Source: Methanosarcina acetivorans C2A (GTDB taxonomy: Archaea; Halobacteriota; Methanosarcinia; Methanosarcinales; Methanosarcinaceae). Taken from it: DNA of 64,000 nucleotides. The stretch lies in contig NC_003552.1 in NCBI RefSeq assembly GCF_000007345.1, positions 372,001-436,000 of the forward strand, in the 5' to 3' direction. The notes beneath the pieces were generated by a model. The model did no database searches. It was not told where the DNA came from and worked only from the letters and a program-made list of their open reading frames with translations. A program made the translations under genes and the position numbers. The first letter of the stretch is position 1. Every line of letters begins with the position of its first letter. Below, in pieces: positions 26,692 to 35,500 of the stretch.

Positions 26692-27663
26692 ATGAACATG
26701 ATTAATGTAGTGTCTCCGTCCAGACTGCATCTTACCCTTATCGACCTCAATGCAGAGATCGGCAGGGTCGATGGAGGTGTAGGGATCACTCTCGAGTCAC
26801 CCGGCCTGGAAATTTCGGCAACTGAAGCGGATGCTGTCGAAGTTGTGGGAGATTCTCTTCTCGCAGGCAGGATGCTAAAAGCAGCAAAAGCTGTACTCCC
26901 GGCAGGGAAAGGCATCAGGATTCATATCAAAAGGGACCTCTCCGACCATGTTGGGCTTGGCTCCGGAACCCAGGCCGCACTCTCGGCAGCAGCAGCCGTA
27001 AATGAGATTTACGGGCTTGGGCAAAGTGTCCGGGAACTCGCAGTTGCCGTGGGTCGAGGCGGAACCTCCGGAATAGGAGTTGCTGCTTTTGAAAATGGAG
27101 GTTTTATCCTGGATGGCGGGCACAGGTTCAGGGATAAAGGGGCATTTTCTCCATCGGCAGCCAGCCATATGCCTCCAGGTCCTGTGCTTTTTAGAAGGGA
27201 CTTCCCCGACTGGCATATCGTCCTTGCAATTCCCGACACCAAGGGCGCCCATGATGTCGAAGAAGTCGATATCTTCAAAAAAGTCTGTCCCGTTCCTTTA
27301 AGGGAAGTCCAGGAAGTATCTCATGTGATTCTCATGCAGATGCTCCCTGCGATAATCGAAGAGGACCTGGAAAGTTTCGGCAAGGCAATCAACCATGTCC
27401 AGACTGTGGGCTTTAAAAAGCGGGAAGTAGAACTTCAGCCCGAACCCGTGCTCAAGGCAATGAAATATATGCAGGACAACGGGGCCAGCGGTTCAGGGGT
27501 TAGTTCTTTCGGGCCTGTCGTCTACGGGATTGTAGGGAGCCAGAGCGAAGGCAAAAAGCTCCAGAAGGAAGTCCAGCATATGCTTGACGAATCCCTTGGC
27601 GGAGAAGTAATGCTTACAAAGGCAAAGAACCGGGGTGCGGACATCTTCGGAGGCTCCGGTTGA
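26692..27663 (+). CDS. mptG: Beta-ribofuranosylaminobenzene 5'-phosphate synthase
   Basis: Condenses 4-hydroxybenzoate or p-aminobenzoate-type substrate with phosphoribosyl pyrophosphate and releases CO2. This is the first committed step of the tetrahydromethanopterin arm that joins the aryl group. The protein is of the GHMP-kinase-like fold, with SPSRLHLTLIDLN at the N-terminus, the Gly-rich loop DHVGLGSGTQAALSAAAAVN, GRGGTSGIGVAAFENGGFI and the C-terminal NGASGSGVSSFGPVVYG. ATG 26692 is chosen for its GAGG 6 nt upstream; ATGs at 26680 and 26698 are possible. It overlaps the next gene (TTGA). Confidence 0.9.
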   Translation: MNMINVVSPSRLHLTLIDLNAEIGRVDGGVGITLESPGLEISATEADAVEVVGDSLLAGRMLKAAKAVLPAGKGIRIHIKRDLSDHVGLGSGTQAALSAAAAVNEIYGLGQSVRELAVAVGRGGTSGIGVAAFENGGFILDGGHRFRDKGAFSPSAASHMPPGPVLFRRDFPDWHIVLAIPDTKGAHDVEEVDIFKKVCPVPLREVQEVSHVILMQMLPAIIEEDLESFGKAINHVQTVGFKKREVELQPEPVLKAMKYMQDNGASGSGVSSFGPVVYGIVGSQSEGKKLQKEVQHMLDESLGGEVMLTKAKNRGADIFGGSG

Positions 27664-28670
27664 AAATCAACACTTGGTTTGGAAGCCTTGAGGTCGGCAG
27701 TGGCGGAGAAATCCTTGCCTTCGATCTTTTCCCCAAAGGCATAAGGGAGCTTGCGCTCCGTTCCCTCTCATTAAGGAGCAGCAGGGAGAATCTCCCGCCC
27801 GAAGGTTTTGACCTGAAAGCTGCAGCCCTTGAGTGCGGGTTTGTAGCTTCCCTTTCGGAATATTATTCCCTTTTACATGAAGTCACGCTGGAAGCCGCAA
27901 AACTCCAGGTTTCAGAAGCTATTACCCCTGACCAGCGCATAGTTCAGGCAGTAGAAGCCCTGGATGACATCAATGAAACCACCAATTCCCTTTCGGAAAG
28001 GCTTTTTGAGTGGTACGGGGGATATTTCCCCGAAAGCGGGCTTGTCGGAGAGGCTCTAGCACTTTTTATCGTCAAATATGGCTCCCGGGAAAATGTTCCT
28101 CCTGATGACCCTCTTTACTTAAAAGCCAGGGACTCCATGGGAGCAAAACTTGAAACTGCAGATGAGGCGCTTCTTAAGGGTTTTGCAGAAAGCGTATGCA
28201 GTCTCTATTCCCGGCGCAAGCAGCTCGAAGCTTACATCGAGAGCAGTATGGAAGCCCTTGCCCCCAACTTGACTACTATTGCGGGCCCCATGCTCGGGGC
28301 AAGGCTCATAAGCATTGCAGGCAGCCTTGAAAAACTTGCTGCTTTTCCTTCAAGTACCATTCAGGTAATTGGGGCAAATAAAGCTCTCTTCAAACACCTG
28401 CGTGCCCGGGCCCCTTCCCCTAAACACGGGGTGATCTACAGCCATCCCTTTATCAATACCTCTCCCTGGTGGGTGAGGGGGAAAGTTGCAAGAGCCCTTG
28501 CAGCAAAAATTTCCCTTGCTGCAAGAATTGACTTTTATTCTGCAACAAAAGACCTTTCCCTTATGGGGGAACTGGAAGAAAAAGTCCGGAAGATCAGGGC
28601 TGCAAACCCGAAACCTCCCCAGAAGCGGCAGGAGGGCAGGGGAAAACCAAAGAAGAAGAGGAGGAAGTAA
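27660..28670 (+). CDS. Nop5/Nop56-type C/D-box RNP core protein
   Basis: The scaffold of the archaeal box C/D ribonucleoprotein that 2'-O-methylates rRNA and tRNA. It links fibrillarin and L7Ae. The 336 residues contain an N-terminal fibrillarin-binding domain, a coiled coil around YSRRKQLEAYIESSMEALAPNL, and the NOP domain with TTIAGPMLGARLISIAGSLEKLAAFPSSTIQVIGANKALFKHLR. A Lys/Arg-rich tail follows. The TTG start has GGAGG 6 nt upstream and overlaps the mptG stop, implying translational coupling. Confidence 0.93.
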   Translation: MKINTWFGSLEVGSGGEILAFDLFPKGIRELALRSLSLRSSRENLPPEGFDLKAAALECGFVASLSEYYSLLHEVTLEAAKLQVSEAITPDQRIVQAVEALDDINETTNSLSERLFEWYGGYFPESGLVGEALALFIVKYGSRENVPPDDPLYLKARDSMGAKLETADEALLKGFAESVCSLYSRRKQLEAYIESSMEALAPNLTTIAGPMLGARLISIAGSLEKLAAFPSSTIQVIGANKALFKHLRARAPSPKHGVIYSHPFINTSPWWVRGKVARALAAKISLAARIDFYSATKDLSLMGELEEKVRKIRAANPKPPQKRQEGRGKPKKKRRK

Positions 28671-29354
28671 ATGCCCGACATAAAGCTGCTTTCCGAAGGG
28701 ATTTTCGAGATTATGAAGGATAAAAGGCAGCTTGCTACCCTGAACCTTGACCCCGGAAAAGTGGTCTACGGAGAAAAGCTGATCTCTGTTGAAGGGGCCG
28801 AGTACAGGACATGGGACCCTCGCAGGAGCAAGCTCGGAGCCATGGTGCTCAAAAAATTCAATATTCCTCTGAGTAAGGATTCAAAGGTCCTCTATCTGGG
28901 GGCGGCTTCCGGGACAACAGTCAGCCATGTCTCCGATATCGCCTCCGAAGGGGCAGTCTACTCCGTTGAATTTGCCTCAAGAAGCATGCGCGACTTCATA
29001 AGGCTTGCTTCAAGACGCAAAAACATTTTCCCTATTCTTGCTGATGCGGGAAAACCGGATAGTTACGCTCATATTGTTGAACCTGTAGACCTCATCTTTC
29101 AGGACGTTGCCCAGCCTAACCAGGCAGAAATCGCTGCAAGAAATGCGGCACGCTTTTTGAATAAAAACGGCTATCTCCTGCTTTCGATCAAGGCTCGCAG
29201 CATCGACACTGCGGCAAGTCCGAAGGAAATCTTCAAGGAAGAAGTAAAAAAGCTTGAGCAGGCGTTTGAACCCGGATTCGAAATCCTTACTGCCAGAGAC
29301 CTTATGCCCTACCACGAAGACCACCTTGGAGTCCTGGCAAAGTTAAAGGAATGA
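28671..29354 (+). CDS. flpA: Fibrillarin-like rRNA/tRNA 2'-O-methyltransferase
   Basis: The catalytic subunit of the C/D-box RNP (227 residues). It shows the fibrillarin N-terminus (VYGEKLISVEGAEYRTWDPRRSKLGAMVLK), the SAM motif VLYLGAASGTTVSHVSDI, the acidic EFASRSMRDF and LIFQDVAQPNQAEIAARNA. The catalytic Lys-Asp-Lys-His set is represented by K in LSIKARSID and the DHL near the C-terminus. It begins directly after the nop5 stop, with GGAGG upstream. Confidence 0.95.
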   Translation: MPDIKLLSEGIFEIMKDKRQLATLNLDPGKVVYGEKLISVEGAEYRTWDPRRSKLGAMVLKKFNIPLSKDSKVLYLGAASGTTVSHVSDIASEGAVYSVEFASRSMRDFIRLASRRKNIFPILADAGKPDSYAHIVEPVDLIFQDVAQPNQAEIAARNAARFLNKNGYLLLSIKARSIDTAASPKEIFKEEVKKLEQAFEPGFEILTARDLMPYHEDHLGVLAKLKE

Positions 29355-29435
29355 ATCTCTAAAGGGGATGAATCTCTAAAGGGAGTGAAGCTCCAGAGAA
29401 ATATTCTGTTAAAAACAGCTCTAGAAGGGGCTGCT

Positions 29436-29951
29436 TTATCTTTTAATATTTACAAACAGCCTTTTTTTTGTGACCGGAATTAGCTTTTTCCATTCAACGA
29501 TGGCATCTTCGTAAAACTCGTATTCGTCTACAGTTTTATCCGATAATTTGCCATCCACCTCATATATATAAAAGCCCTCTTCTCCGTCCGTAGAGACGAC
29601 TTTTATCCTGTCTCCCATTTTCTTTACCTCTACAGCGGCTACACTTTTCAGGGCTTCAAGTAAACTCGTTCCCTCCTCCACCTCAAGCTTCCTGTTTTCT
29701 GCAAAACGGTCCAGAAAAGAATAGACATTATTCAACTTTATGCCTATCATATGAGTATTTCCGAACTTTTTCCTCTCTATGAGTTTGGCTTTTTCCAGCA
29801 CTTTCACATGTTTTGCAGCAACGGGCACGGAGATCCCTATTTCTCTTGCAAGCCCTGAGATGTGCTTATCCCCTTCACTCAGGCTTTCAAGAATAGAAAG
29901 ACGTGTGTCACTTGAGATTGCTTTGAAGAGATTTTCTCCGCCACCATTCAT
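29436..29951 (-). CDS. ArsR-type winged-helix regulator with a DUF4430-like C-terminal domain
   Basis: A 171-residue regulator. Residues ~1-75 are an ArsR-like winged helix (SSDTRLSILESLSEGDKHISGLAREIGISVPVAAKHVKVLEKAKLI). The C-terminal ~50 residues (STDGEEGFYIYEVDGK then VDEYEFYEDAIVEWKKL) resemble the DUF4430 pattern of W/FyyVNGk...v..y.l.dGD.VEW, which is the fold of the C-terminal domain of transcobalamin and intrinsic factor. It faces the DUF2162-ExbB-DUF2149-CobN operon. The resemblance is by eye only; it could be another small beta domain. Confidence 0.72.
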   Translation of the reverse strand: MNGGGENLFKAISSDTRLSILESLSEGDKHISGLAREIGISVPVAAKHVKVLEKAKLIERKKFGNTHMIGIKLNNVYSFLDRFAENRKLEVEEGTSLLEALKSVAAVEVKKMGDRIKVVSTDGEEGFYIYEVDGKLSDKTVDEYEFYEDAIVEWKKLIPVTKKRLFVNIKR

Positions 29952-30021
29952 ACTTTTATCCCTCTAGTACCTACTACCATGATGATCCTCTATTTTAGCT
30001 CAAATACTTATAATTATTGCC

Positions 30022-30038
30022 TTACTTAATACAAGTAA
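30022..30038. promoter_or_regulatory. Palindrome upstream of the ArsR-type regulator gene
   Basis: TTACTT-aatac-AAGTAA is a perfect inverted repeat about 70 bp before the regulator start. The half-site resembles that of the palindrome at 30452-30471, so both may bind the same regulator. Confidence 0.45.
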
Positions 30039-30039
30039 T

Positions 30040-30245
30040 ATATGCTCTTCACTTTTATACTTTTCTTTTTTTCCCTATGTTTTAACAAATTTACTTTATT
30101 GATCTTTCTATTGATATCTTTTTTTTTTAGATATTTTATCAAATTTACTTTCTTTACTTTTTTCATTCTTTCTATTCAATCCCTCATTTTGACAAGTTTA
30201 CTTTCATTTTTTCACATTCTCCCCTTCATTTATTGAAAATTTTCA
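30040..30245. other. Pyrimidine-rich tract
   Basis: The plus strand is strongly T/C-rich for about 200 bp, with the motif AAATTTACTTT or AAGTTTACTTT recurring three times (near 30090, 30140 and 30195). No gene is supported: the open plus frame is a low-complexity Phe/Leu run. It lies in the large divergent promoter region. Confidence 0.5.
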
Positions 30246-30451
30246 TGAGTTCACAGAGTGAATGATTGCATAATTTTTGTTAAATTCCGATTTTCATTTG
30301 CTATCAGTACCATACAATCCGATTTTTTAAAATTATTTTATATTAATACCTCTCCCGGAGATTTTTATTTCTCTGCCAATATTTTTCTCTTTCATTGGGG
30401 GCGACAACCGGGGATTTATACTTTTTTCTGAAAAACATAATCAATAGCCAT

Positions 30452-30471
30452 TGTTACCTTAAAAGATAACA
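30452..30471. promoter_or_regulatory. Operator-like palindrome before the DUF2162/ExbB/DUF2149 genes
   Basis: TGTTACCTTAAAAGATAACA is a near-perfect 20-bp palindrome 59 bp before the start at 30530. It lies downstream of a TATA-like TTTATACTT (about 30415-30423), so it would fall just after the expected transcription start. A repressor bound here would block the operon. Confidence 0.45.
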
Positions 30472-30529
30472 TTCATTACCCAAAAACCAGTTTTTATTTA
30501 ATCCTACTATAGATGCTCAGAAGGTACTT

Positions 30530-31219
30530 ATGGACTCTTCGACATTGACTGTTATCGGTATTTTGATAGGTATTCTTATCTTCGGGATTAAAACTGGATT
30601 AGGTTGTGGATTTTCAAATATCACTACGCGAGAGATTCTTACAATTGGCGGCAGTTATTTTTTTCTAGCTCTTTTATTCGGAAGTGTTGCTGACCACCTG
30701 AGCTTTGATGCTTTTGAGCGTCTTTCTGCAATGGGTATGGGAATCCATGTTCTTGTCTCCCTGCTCCTTATAGGGGCTGGCATCTATACCCAGAAAAAAT
30801 GGAATTCCGGAAAAGATGTTTCCAGACATACTTTCCTGGCCATATCAATGCCCTGTCCGGTCTGCCTGGGGGCTCTTGCAGTCTCCTGTATGCTCCTCTC
30901 ACAAAGCCTCAGCTATTCCGGGATAAAAATAGGGTTCCTTGTGGGAATTGCTTTTTTTATTGCAGTAGTAGCTTCTTCTTTTCTTTTCAGGTTCGGGAAG
31001 GTCCGGTGTGGAAAGACCCCCGAAACTATGGGAAGCGCCATGATGCTTCTCGGAATTTATTATCTTCTGGGAGCTCTGCTAATCCCAGCCTATATGAAAT
31101 CAAAACAGATGAACATGGCTCCTATGCAAACCGGAGAATCAGGCCTTTTTCCCCTTCTGGCTTTCGGGATAATAATCCTTGCAGGTTTTTTCCTTGACCG
31201 TGTGAGGTCTAACCAATGA
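30530..31219 (+). CDS. DUF2162 putative transporter
   Basis: A 229-residue membrane protein with about six or seven hydrophobic segments, matching the DUF2162 (predicted transporter) family. Cysteines occur in a conserved-looking loop (ISMPCPVCLGALAVSCM) and near GLGCGFSNIT, which might bind a metal or thiol. Its gene overlaps the ExbB-type gene by the ATGA junction and is first in the operon. The substrate is not known. The context of a chelatase-like protein and a proton channel suggests metal or corrinoid traffic. Confidence 0.8.
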   Translation: MDSSTLTVIGILIGILIFGIKTGLGCGFSNITTREILTIGGSYFFLALLFGSVADHLSFDAFERLSAMGMGIHVLVSLLLIGAGIYTQKKWNSGKDVSRHTFLAISMPCPVCLGALAVSCMLLSQSLSYSGIKIGFLVGIAFFIAVVASSFLFRFGKVRCGKTPETMGSAMMLLGIYYLLGALLIPAYMKSKQMNMAPMQTGESGLFPLLAFGIIILAGFFLDRVRSNQ

Positions 31220-31845
31220 GCAATATGGATCTGTTGTTCCGGACCATATACGTATTTTCATCGGCTTTACTGTATCCGGTAATGATACTTTTGACTCTAC
31301 TGGTCTTTGTTTCACTTATTCAGTTAGGAGAATTCCTTTCCGAATATTCAAAAAGAACCAGGGACCGGAACAGCCTGGAAGTTAGTTGCAAAAAAATCAG
31401 GCAAAGTCTTCATATTTCGGCTTTTTCGGAAGCATCGAAGGCTCTCCTGAATATAAAACAAAATTACATGGTCACGACCTTTGCAAAAGAGTCTGCACAA
31501 TACCTTGAAGATCAGAATTTCCCTGCGATCGGGAAGCTCTCCGAAGAATATGAGATAAGAATGGCAAAGCGCCTTGAGCACACGAAAATCATCTCAACTG
31601 TTGCTCCCATGCTCGGGCTTATGGGGACCCTTATCCCTCTCGGGCCTGCTCTAATAGGGCTTTCACAGGGAGACCTCGAAACCCTGGCACAGAATCTGAT
31701 GATCGCTTTTGCGACTACTGTTGTAGGGCTCTTTTCTGCCGGAATAGCCTATGTGCTTACCCAGGTCAGGAGGCGCTGGTACTGGGAGGACATGTCGGAT
31801 ATCGATTACATCCTGGATATCATCGAGGAAAAGAACGGAAATTGA
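31216..31845 (+). CDS. MotA/TolQ/ExbB-type proton channel protein
   Basis: A 209-residue membrane protein with three membrane segments. The C-terminal pair carries the family signature STVAPMLGLMGTLIPLGPALIGL followed by LAQNLMIAFATTVVGLFSAGIAYVL. The family couples ion flow to mechanical work with an ExbD/TolR/MotB partner. The next gene (DUF2149) supplies a plausible partner. Methanosarcina has no outer membrane, so the usual TonB role does not apply. Confidence 0.87.
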   Translation: MSNMDLLFRTIYVFSSALLYPVMILLTLLVFVSLIQLGEFLSEYSKRTRDRNSLEVSCKKIRQSLHISAFSEASKALLNIKQNYMVTTFAKESAQYLEDQNFPAIGKLSEEYEIRMAKRLEHTKIISTVAPMLGLMGTLIPLGPALIGLSQGDLETLAQNLMIAFATTVVGLFSAGIAYVLTQVRRRWYWEDMSDIDYILDIIEEKNGN

Positions 31846-31870
31846 CCGCTTTTTAATAAGGAGGAATATC

Positions 31871-32266
31871 ATGCGAAAATCCAGACGATACAGGCGGACC
31901 GGGCTTTTAAACGACCCTGAAGAGCAAAACCCCATGACTGGGGTTGCCAACCTCTTTGACGTTGCAATGGTCTTTTCCGTGGCTCTGCTCGTAGCTCTTG
32001 TGATGTCTTACCACCTCCCCGAACTTCTGAGCTCGAATGAGGACATTACAATTGTAAAAAACCCTGGAGCTGAGGACATGAAGATAATCATCAAGGATCA
32101 GGGAAAACCTATAGAAGTCCTTAACATGACCGAAAACATCGGGGGAGGCACAGGCGAAGCTCTGGGAACGGCTTATAAGCTGGCTGACGGCAGAGTGATT
32201 TACGTGCCTGAAGATTCGGAGGGGAATGAGACCTCCACTTCAAGTGGTACATCCACTTCAGATTAA
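31871..32266 (+). CDS. DUF2149 protein, ExbD/TolR-like
   Basis: A 131-residue protein: a basic cytoplasmic N-terminus, one membrane helix (about residues 27-48, NLFDVAMVFSVALLVALVM) and an extracellular domain with a Ser/Thr-rich tail. Asp30 at the start of the helix sits where ExbD, TolR and MotB carry their proton-binding Asp. ATG 31871 has GGAGG 7 nt upstream. It lies 25 bp behind the ExbB-type gene. The function is unproven; the ion-channel stator role is inferred from this residue and the context. Confidence 0.82.
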   Translation: MRKSRRYRRTGLLNDPEEQNPMTGVANLFDVAMVFSVALLVALVMSYHLPELLSSNEDITIVKNPGAEDMKIIIKDQGKPIEVLNMTENIGGGTGEALGTAYKLADGRVIYVPEDSEGNETSTSSGTSTSD

Positions 32267-32314
32267 TTTTTTTCAACAATTTACACAAGTTTAATTGTTT
32301 TATCTAAAATTTTC

Positions 32315-32457
32315 TTTAGTCACTCCCTTTAGTTACTCCCTTTAGTTACTCCCTTTAGTTACTCCCTTTAGTTACTCCCTTTAGTTACTCCCTTTAGTTA
32401 CTCCCTTTATTCCAGCCCTTTATTCCAGCCCTTTATTCCAGCCCTTTAGTTCCACCC
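32315..32457. repeat. 13-bp direct repeat array, 11 units
   Basis: Eleven contiguous 13-bp units: TTTAGTCACTCCC once, TTTAGTTACTCCC six times, TTTATTCCAGCCC three times and TTTAGTTCCACCC once. The array fills the space between the DUF2149 gene and the first CobN-like gene. The minus strand has GGG every 13 nt. It may bind a protein repeatedly, or be a slippage array that varies between strains. Confidence 0.9.
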
Positions 32458-32535
32458 GCAAATTATAAATCATCAAAACCCTAGCTGCCATCCTTTTTTT
32501 GAAGATCGGATGGTGGTGTTTCGTGAGCTGTATTT

Positions 32536-35500
32536 ATGTTTAGAAAGAAAGGCGAACCTGGAAGAAAACTCTTTTATGTGCTGATCCTGTTTTTATTATT
32601 TTCAGCACCTGTATCGGCAGAAGATAATAAGATCAATATAACCTATATTTCACTTTCACAAAGCGATGCGCTGGAGCTTGCCAGTCAGACCAACACATAC
32701 AGCGGCTCCATAGGATACACTTGGATCTCTGCATATAATTCCAGTACTTATGGGGCAAGTGACGAATTGCTTGCAGCAGGTGAGAGCGGATTTTTCGAGA
32801 CTCAGGATGTAGTTCTCTGTGATATGTTCTGGGAGCCCGTATATACACCAATGGAGGAAAGTTTCAAAGCAGCTTCTGACAACGGAACTGTATTCCTGGC
32901 TATTCGCTCCTCAGATACACCTTCTTATTTTGTTTATGATACAAACGGTTCTATTGATGACCCCATCTGTAATTACTACAATAACATGGGCACCAAAGGA
33001 GACGGACTCGAGAATGCGGAAAACCTGCTAATCTACCTTGCAACAGAATACGGAGGACTCTCGGAAACCGGTACTGATTCGCAAAATACTGATAATAACT
33101 CCGGCAACGAGTCTTTGGTGAATACTACTTCTCCCACTGCTTCTCTCCCCACTACCAACGCTACTGATTCTAGCAGCACGAATATGAACATAGGCAATAA
33201 ATTTCTGTTTATTCTGGGCACGGAATTCAACGACCCTGCCCTGAGCAATGCTGCATTAAATCCCGATATTTCATCGGAACTGGATATAACTATTTTCACA
33301 AAGAATGATTCGGTTCCTGAAGGGTTTGATTTCTCCGGATATTCGGTGATCTTTATCGAGTCTCAGGAAGAATCGGTATTTGAAGGCTGGGAGACAGGCA
33401 TAGCTTCTGCCAAAGCAAACGGTTCCATGGTCATAGGCTACGACCTCTCGTCCAATTTCACCCTCTCCAATGTTGACCTGTATTCTGAAAACTACACCGA
33501 TATCGAAAGGTACTGGGTGCAGGGCGGCGAAACAAACATGGAAAACATGCTCAAAGAAATGGGGCAGAAGTTTTCAGGTTCATGGACAAACGAAACCTTC
33601 ACACCGGAGATAGTGCAGGCAAAGACGAATATGACTTACATCATCAACTCTGACGTTGAAATATCTTTCATGGAGGATGTCCTTGCCGAAAGACAGGTGA
33701 TAACGGACAGGTTCAATGTCAAAGTTATGACAGGCACGGAAGCCATAAACAATGATATTGACGTATCAAACGATGATGTAATAATACTCTACATGGTGGG
33801 AGCTAACGAACTTCCTGAACTGAAGGATAAACTTCTTGAAGCTCAGGCCAACGGTGCACAGATAGGGATGTTCGGAATGCTGGCGGATGTGTACGGGATA
33901 GCAACGTTCGACATGGAAGCATCGCCGTATGATGTGTTGAAAGAATATCGCGTAAATAGCGGGTATGAGAATATGGAGAACTGGATCAGGTGTACCGGTG
34001 CGGTGCTTGAGGATGTTTATATACAGTACGCTCCTGCACAGGCACCTGATGTTCCGAAGAACGGTATATATCATCCGGATGCATTCCCAAGGATATTTGA
34101 GAACTGTACGGAATACCTTGGATGGTATGCTGAGCATGGGTATGACCCATCTGCCATCACAATAGGTATTATCAGTAACGATTTTGGACAGACCAATATC
34201 TCTTTCACAGCTGAGGATGCACTCATCCGGGAACTCAAGTCAAGAGGATGCAATGTCATTCACACGACAGATGATGTTTGCGCCGGAAATCTGGATATTT
34301 TTACCAGGGACGGAGAAGTACTGGTTGATGCGATCATTTCAATGAAAGGTTTTTACCTCAACTATGACGACCATGAGAAAGCAGTAGAATACCTGCAGGA
34401 AACGTACAATGTCCCTGTATTAAAAGCCGTTACTGATTATTATCAATCTCCTGAAGAATACCTTGCAAATACACAGGGACTCAGTTCCACTTCTATTCCT
34501 TCCCAGGTCACACAACCGGAAATAGACGGACTGACCGATTATATATGGATAGCAGGAAGGACTCAAAACGACGAAGGAACGTATTACTATGAACCTCTCA
34601 CGTACCAGGTTGAATGGATATGCGACAGGGCTATTTCCTGGGCAGAACTTGGAAAAATGGATAACGATGCCAAGAAAATCAGCATCATCTACTACAACCA
34701 TGAAGGCGGTAAAAACAACATCGGAGCCAGCTACCTTGATATCGGTTCAAGCTTCACCCTCCTGTTAGATGATATGCAGGCGGCCGGGTATGACCTTGGA
34801 AACAATAGCATTCCAAATGGAAGCGAATTCATTGACCTTTTCATAACGAGCAGAAATGTGGGGACATGGGCACCCGGAGAACTTGAAGAAGTCGTAGAGT
34901 CAGGCTACGTAACCCTGTTCCCTGTAGAGGAATACCTTGAATGGTACAGCACTCTGCCTGAAAGCGTCCGCGCAGAAGTCGAGGAAACATGGGGAGAAGC
35001 CCCTGGCGATGTCATGACCTATGAGAACGGGAGCGGAAAGTACTTTGTAATACCTACGATACAGCTTGGCAATATCAATTTCATACCCCAGCCGACAAGA
35101 TCAAAACTTTCCGATGAATCGCTCACATACCATAACTCATCGATACCTCCGACACACCAGTACCTTGCGACGTATTTCTGGATAAACAATGTATACGATG
35201 CCGATGCCATTATCCATTTCGGTACCCACGGTACGCAGGAATGGTTGCCGGGCAATGAAGTAGGATTGTGGAGATACGACTACCCGTCCCTCATGGTGGC
35301 TGAAACACCGGTTGTATATCCCTATATCATGGATAATGTAGGTGAAGGGACACAGGCAAAGCGCCGCGGTAACGCAGTTATAATCGACCACCTGACCCCA
35401 CCTATCGTTGAAGCCGGCCTCTACGGAGACCTTGCCACAATGCATGAGAAAATCCATAATTATGAGGATTCGAAGGTTGACAACGAAACCGAAATGATGG

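Noticed and set aside
30042-30236. 64-residue Phe/Leu-rich ORF
   Set aside because: It is a by-product of the pyrimidine-rich tract; no ribosome site is visible and there is no sign of selection on codons.
30240-30529. Cobalamin riboswitch before the DUF2162/CobN locus
   Set aside because: No B12-box or pseudoknot elements could be seen, and such riboswitches are rare or unknown in archaea. A protein operator is more likely.
32315-32457. G-quadruplex array on the minus strand
   Set aside because: GGG runs are separated by 10-nt loops, too long for a stable quadruplex to be claimed from sequence.
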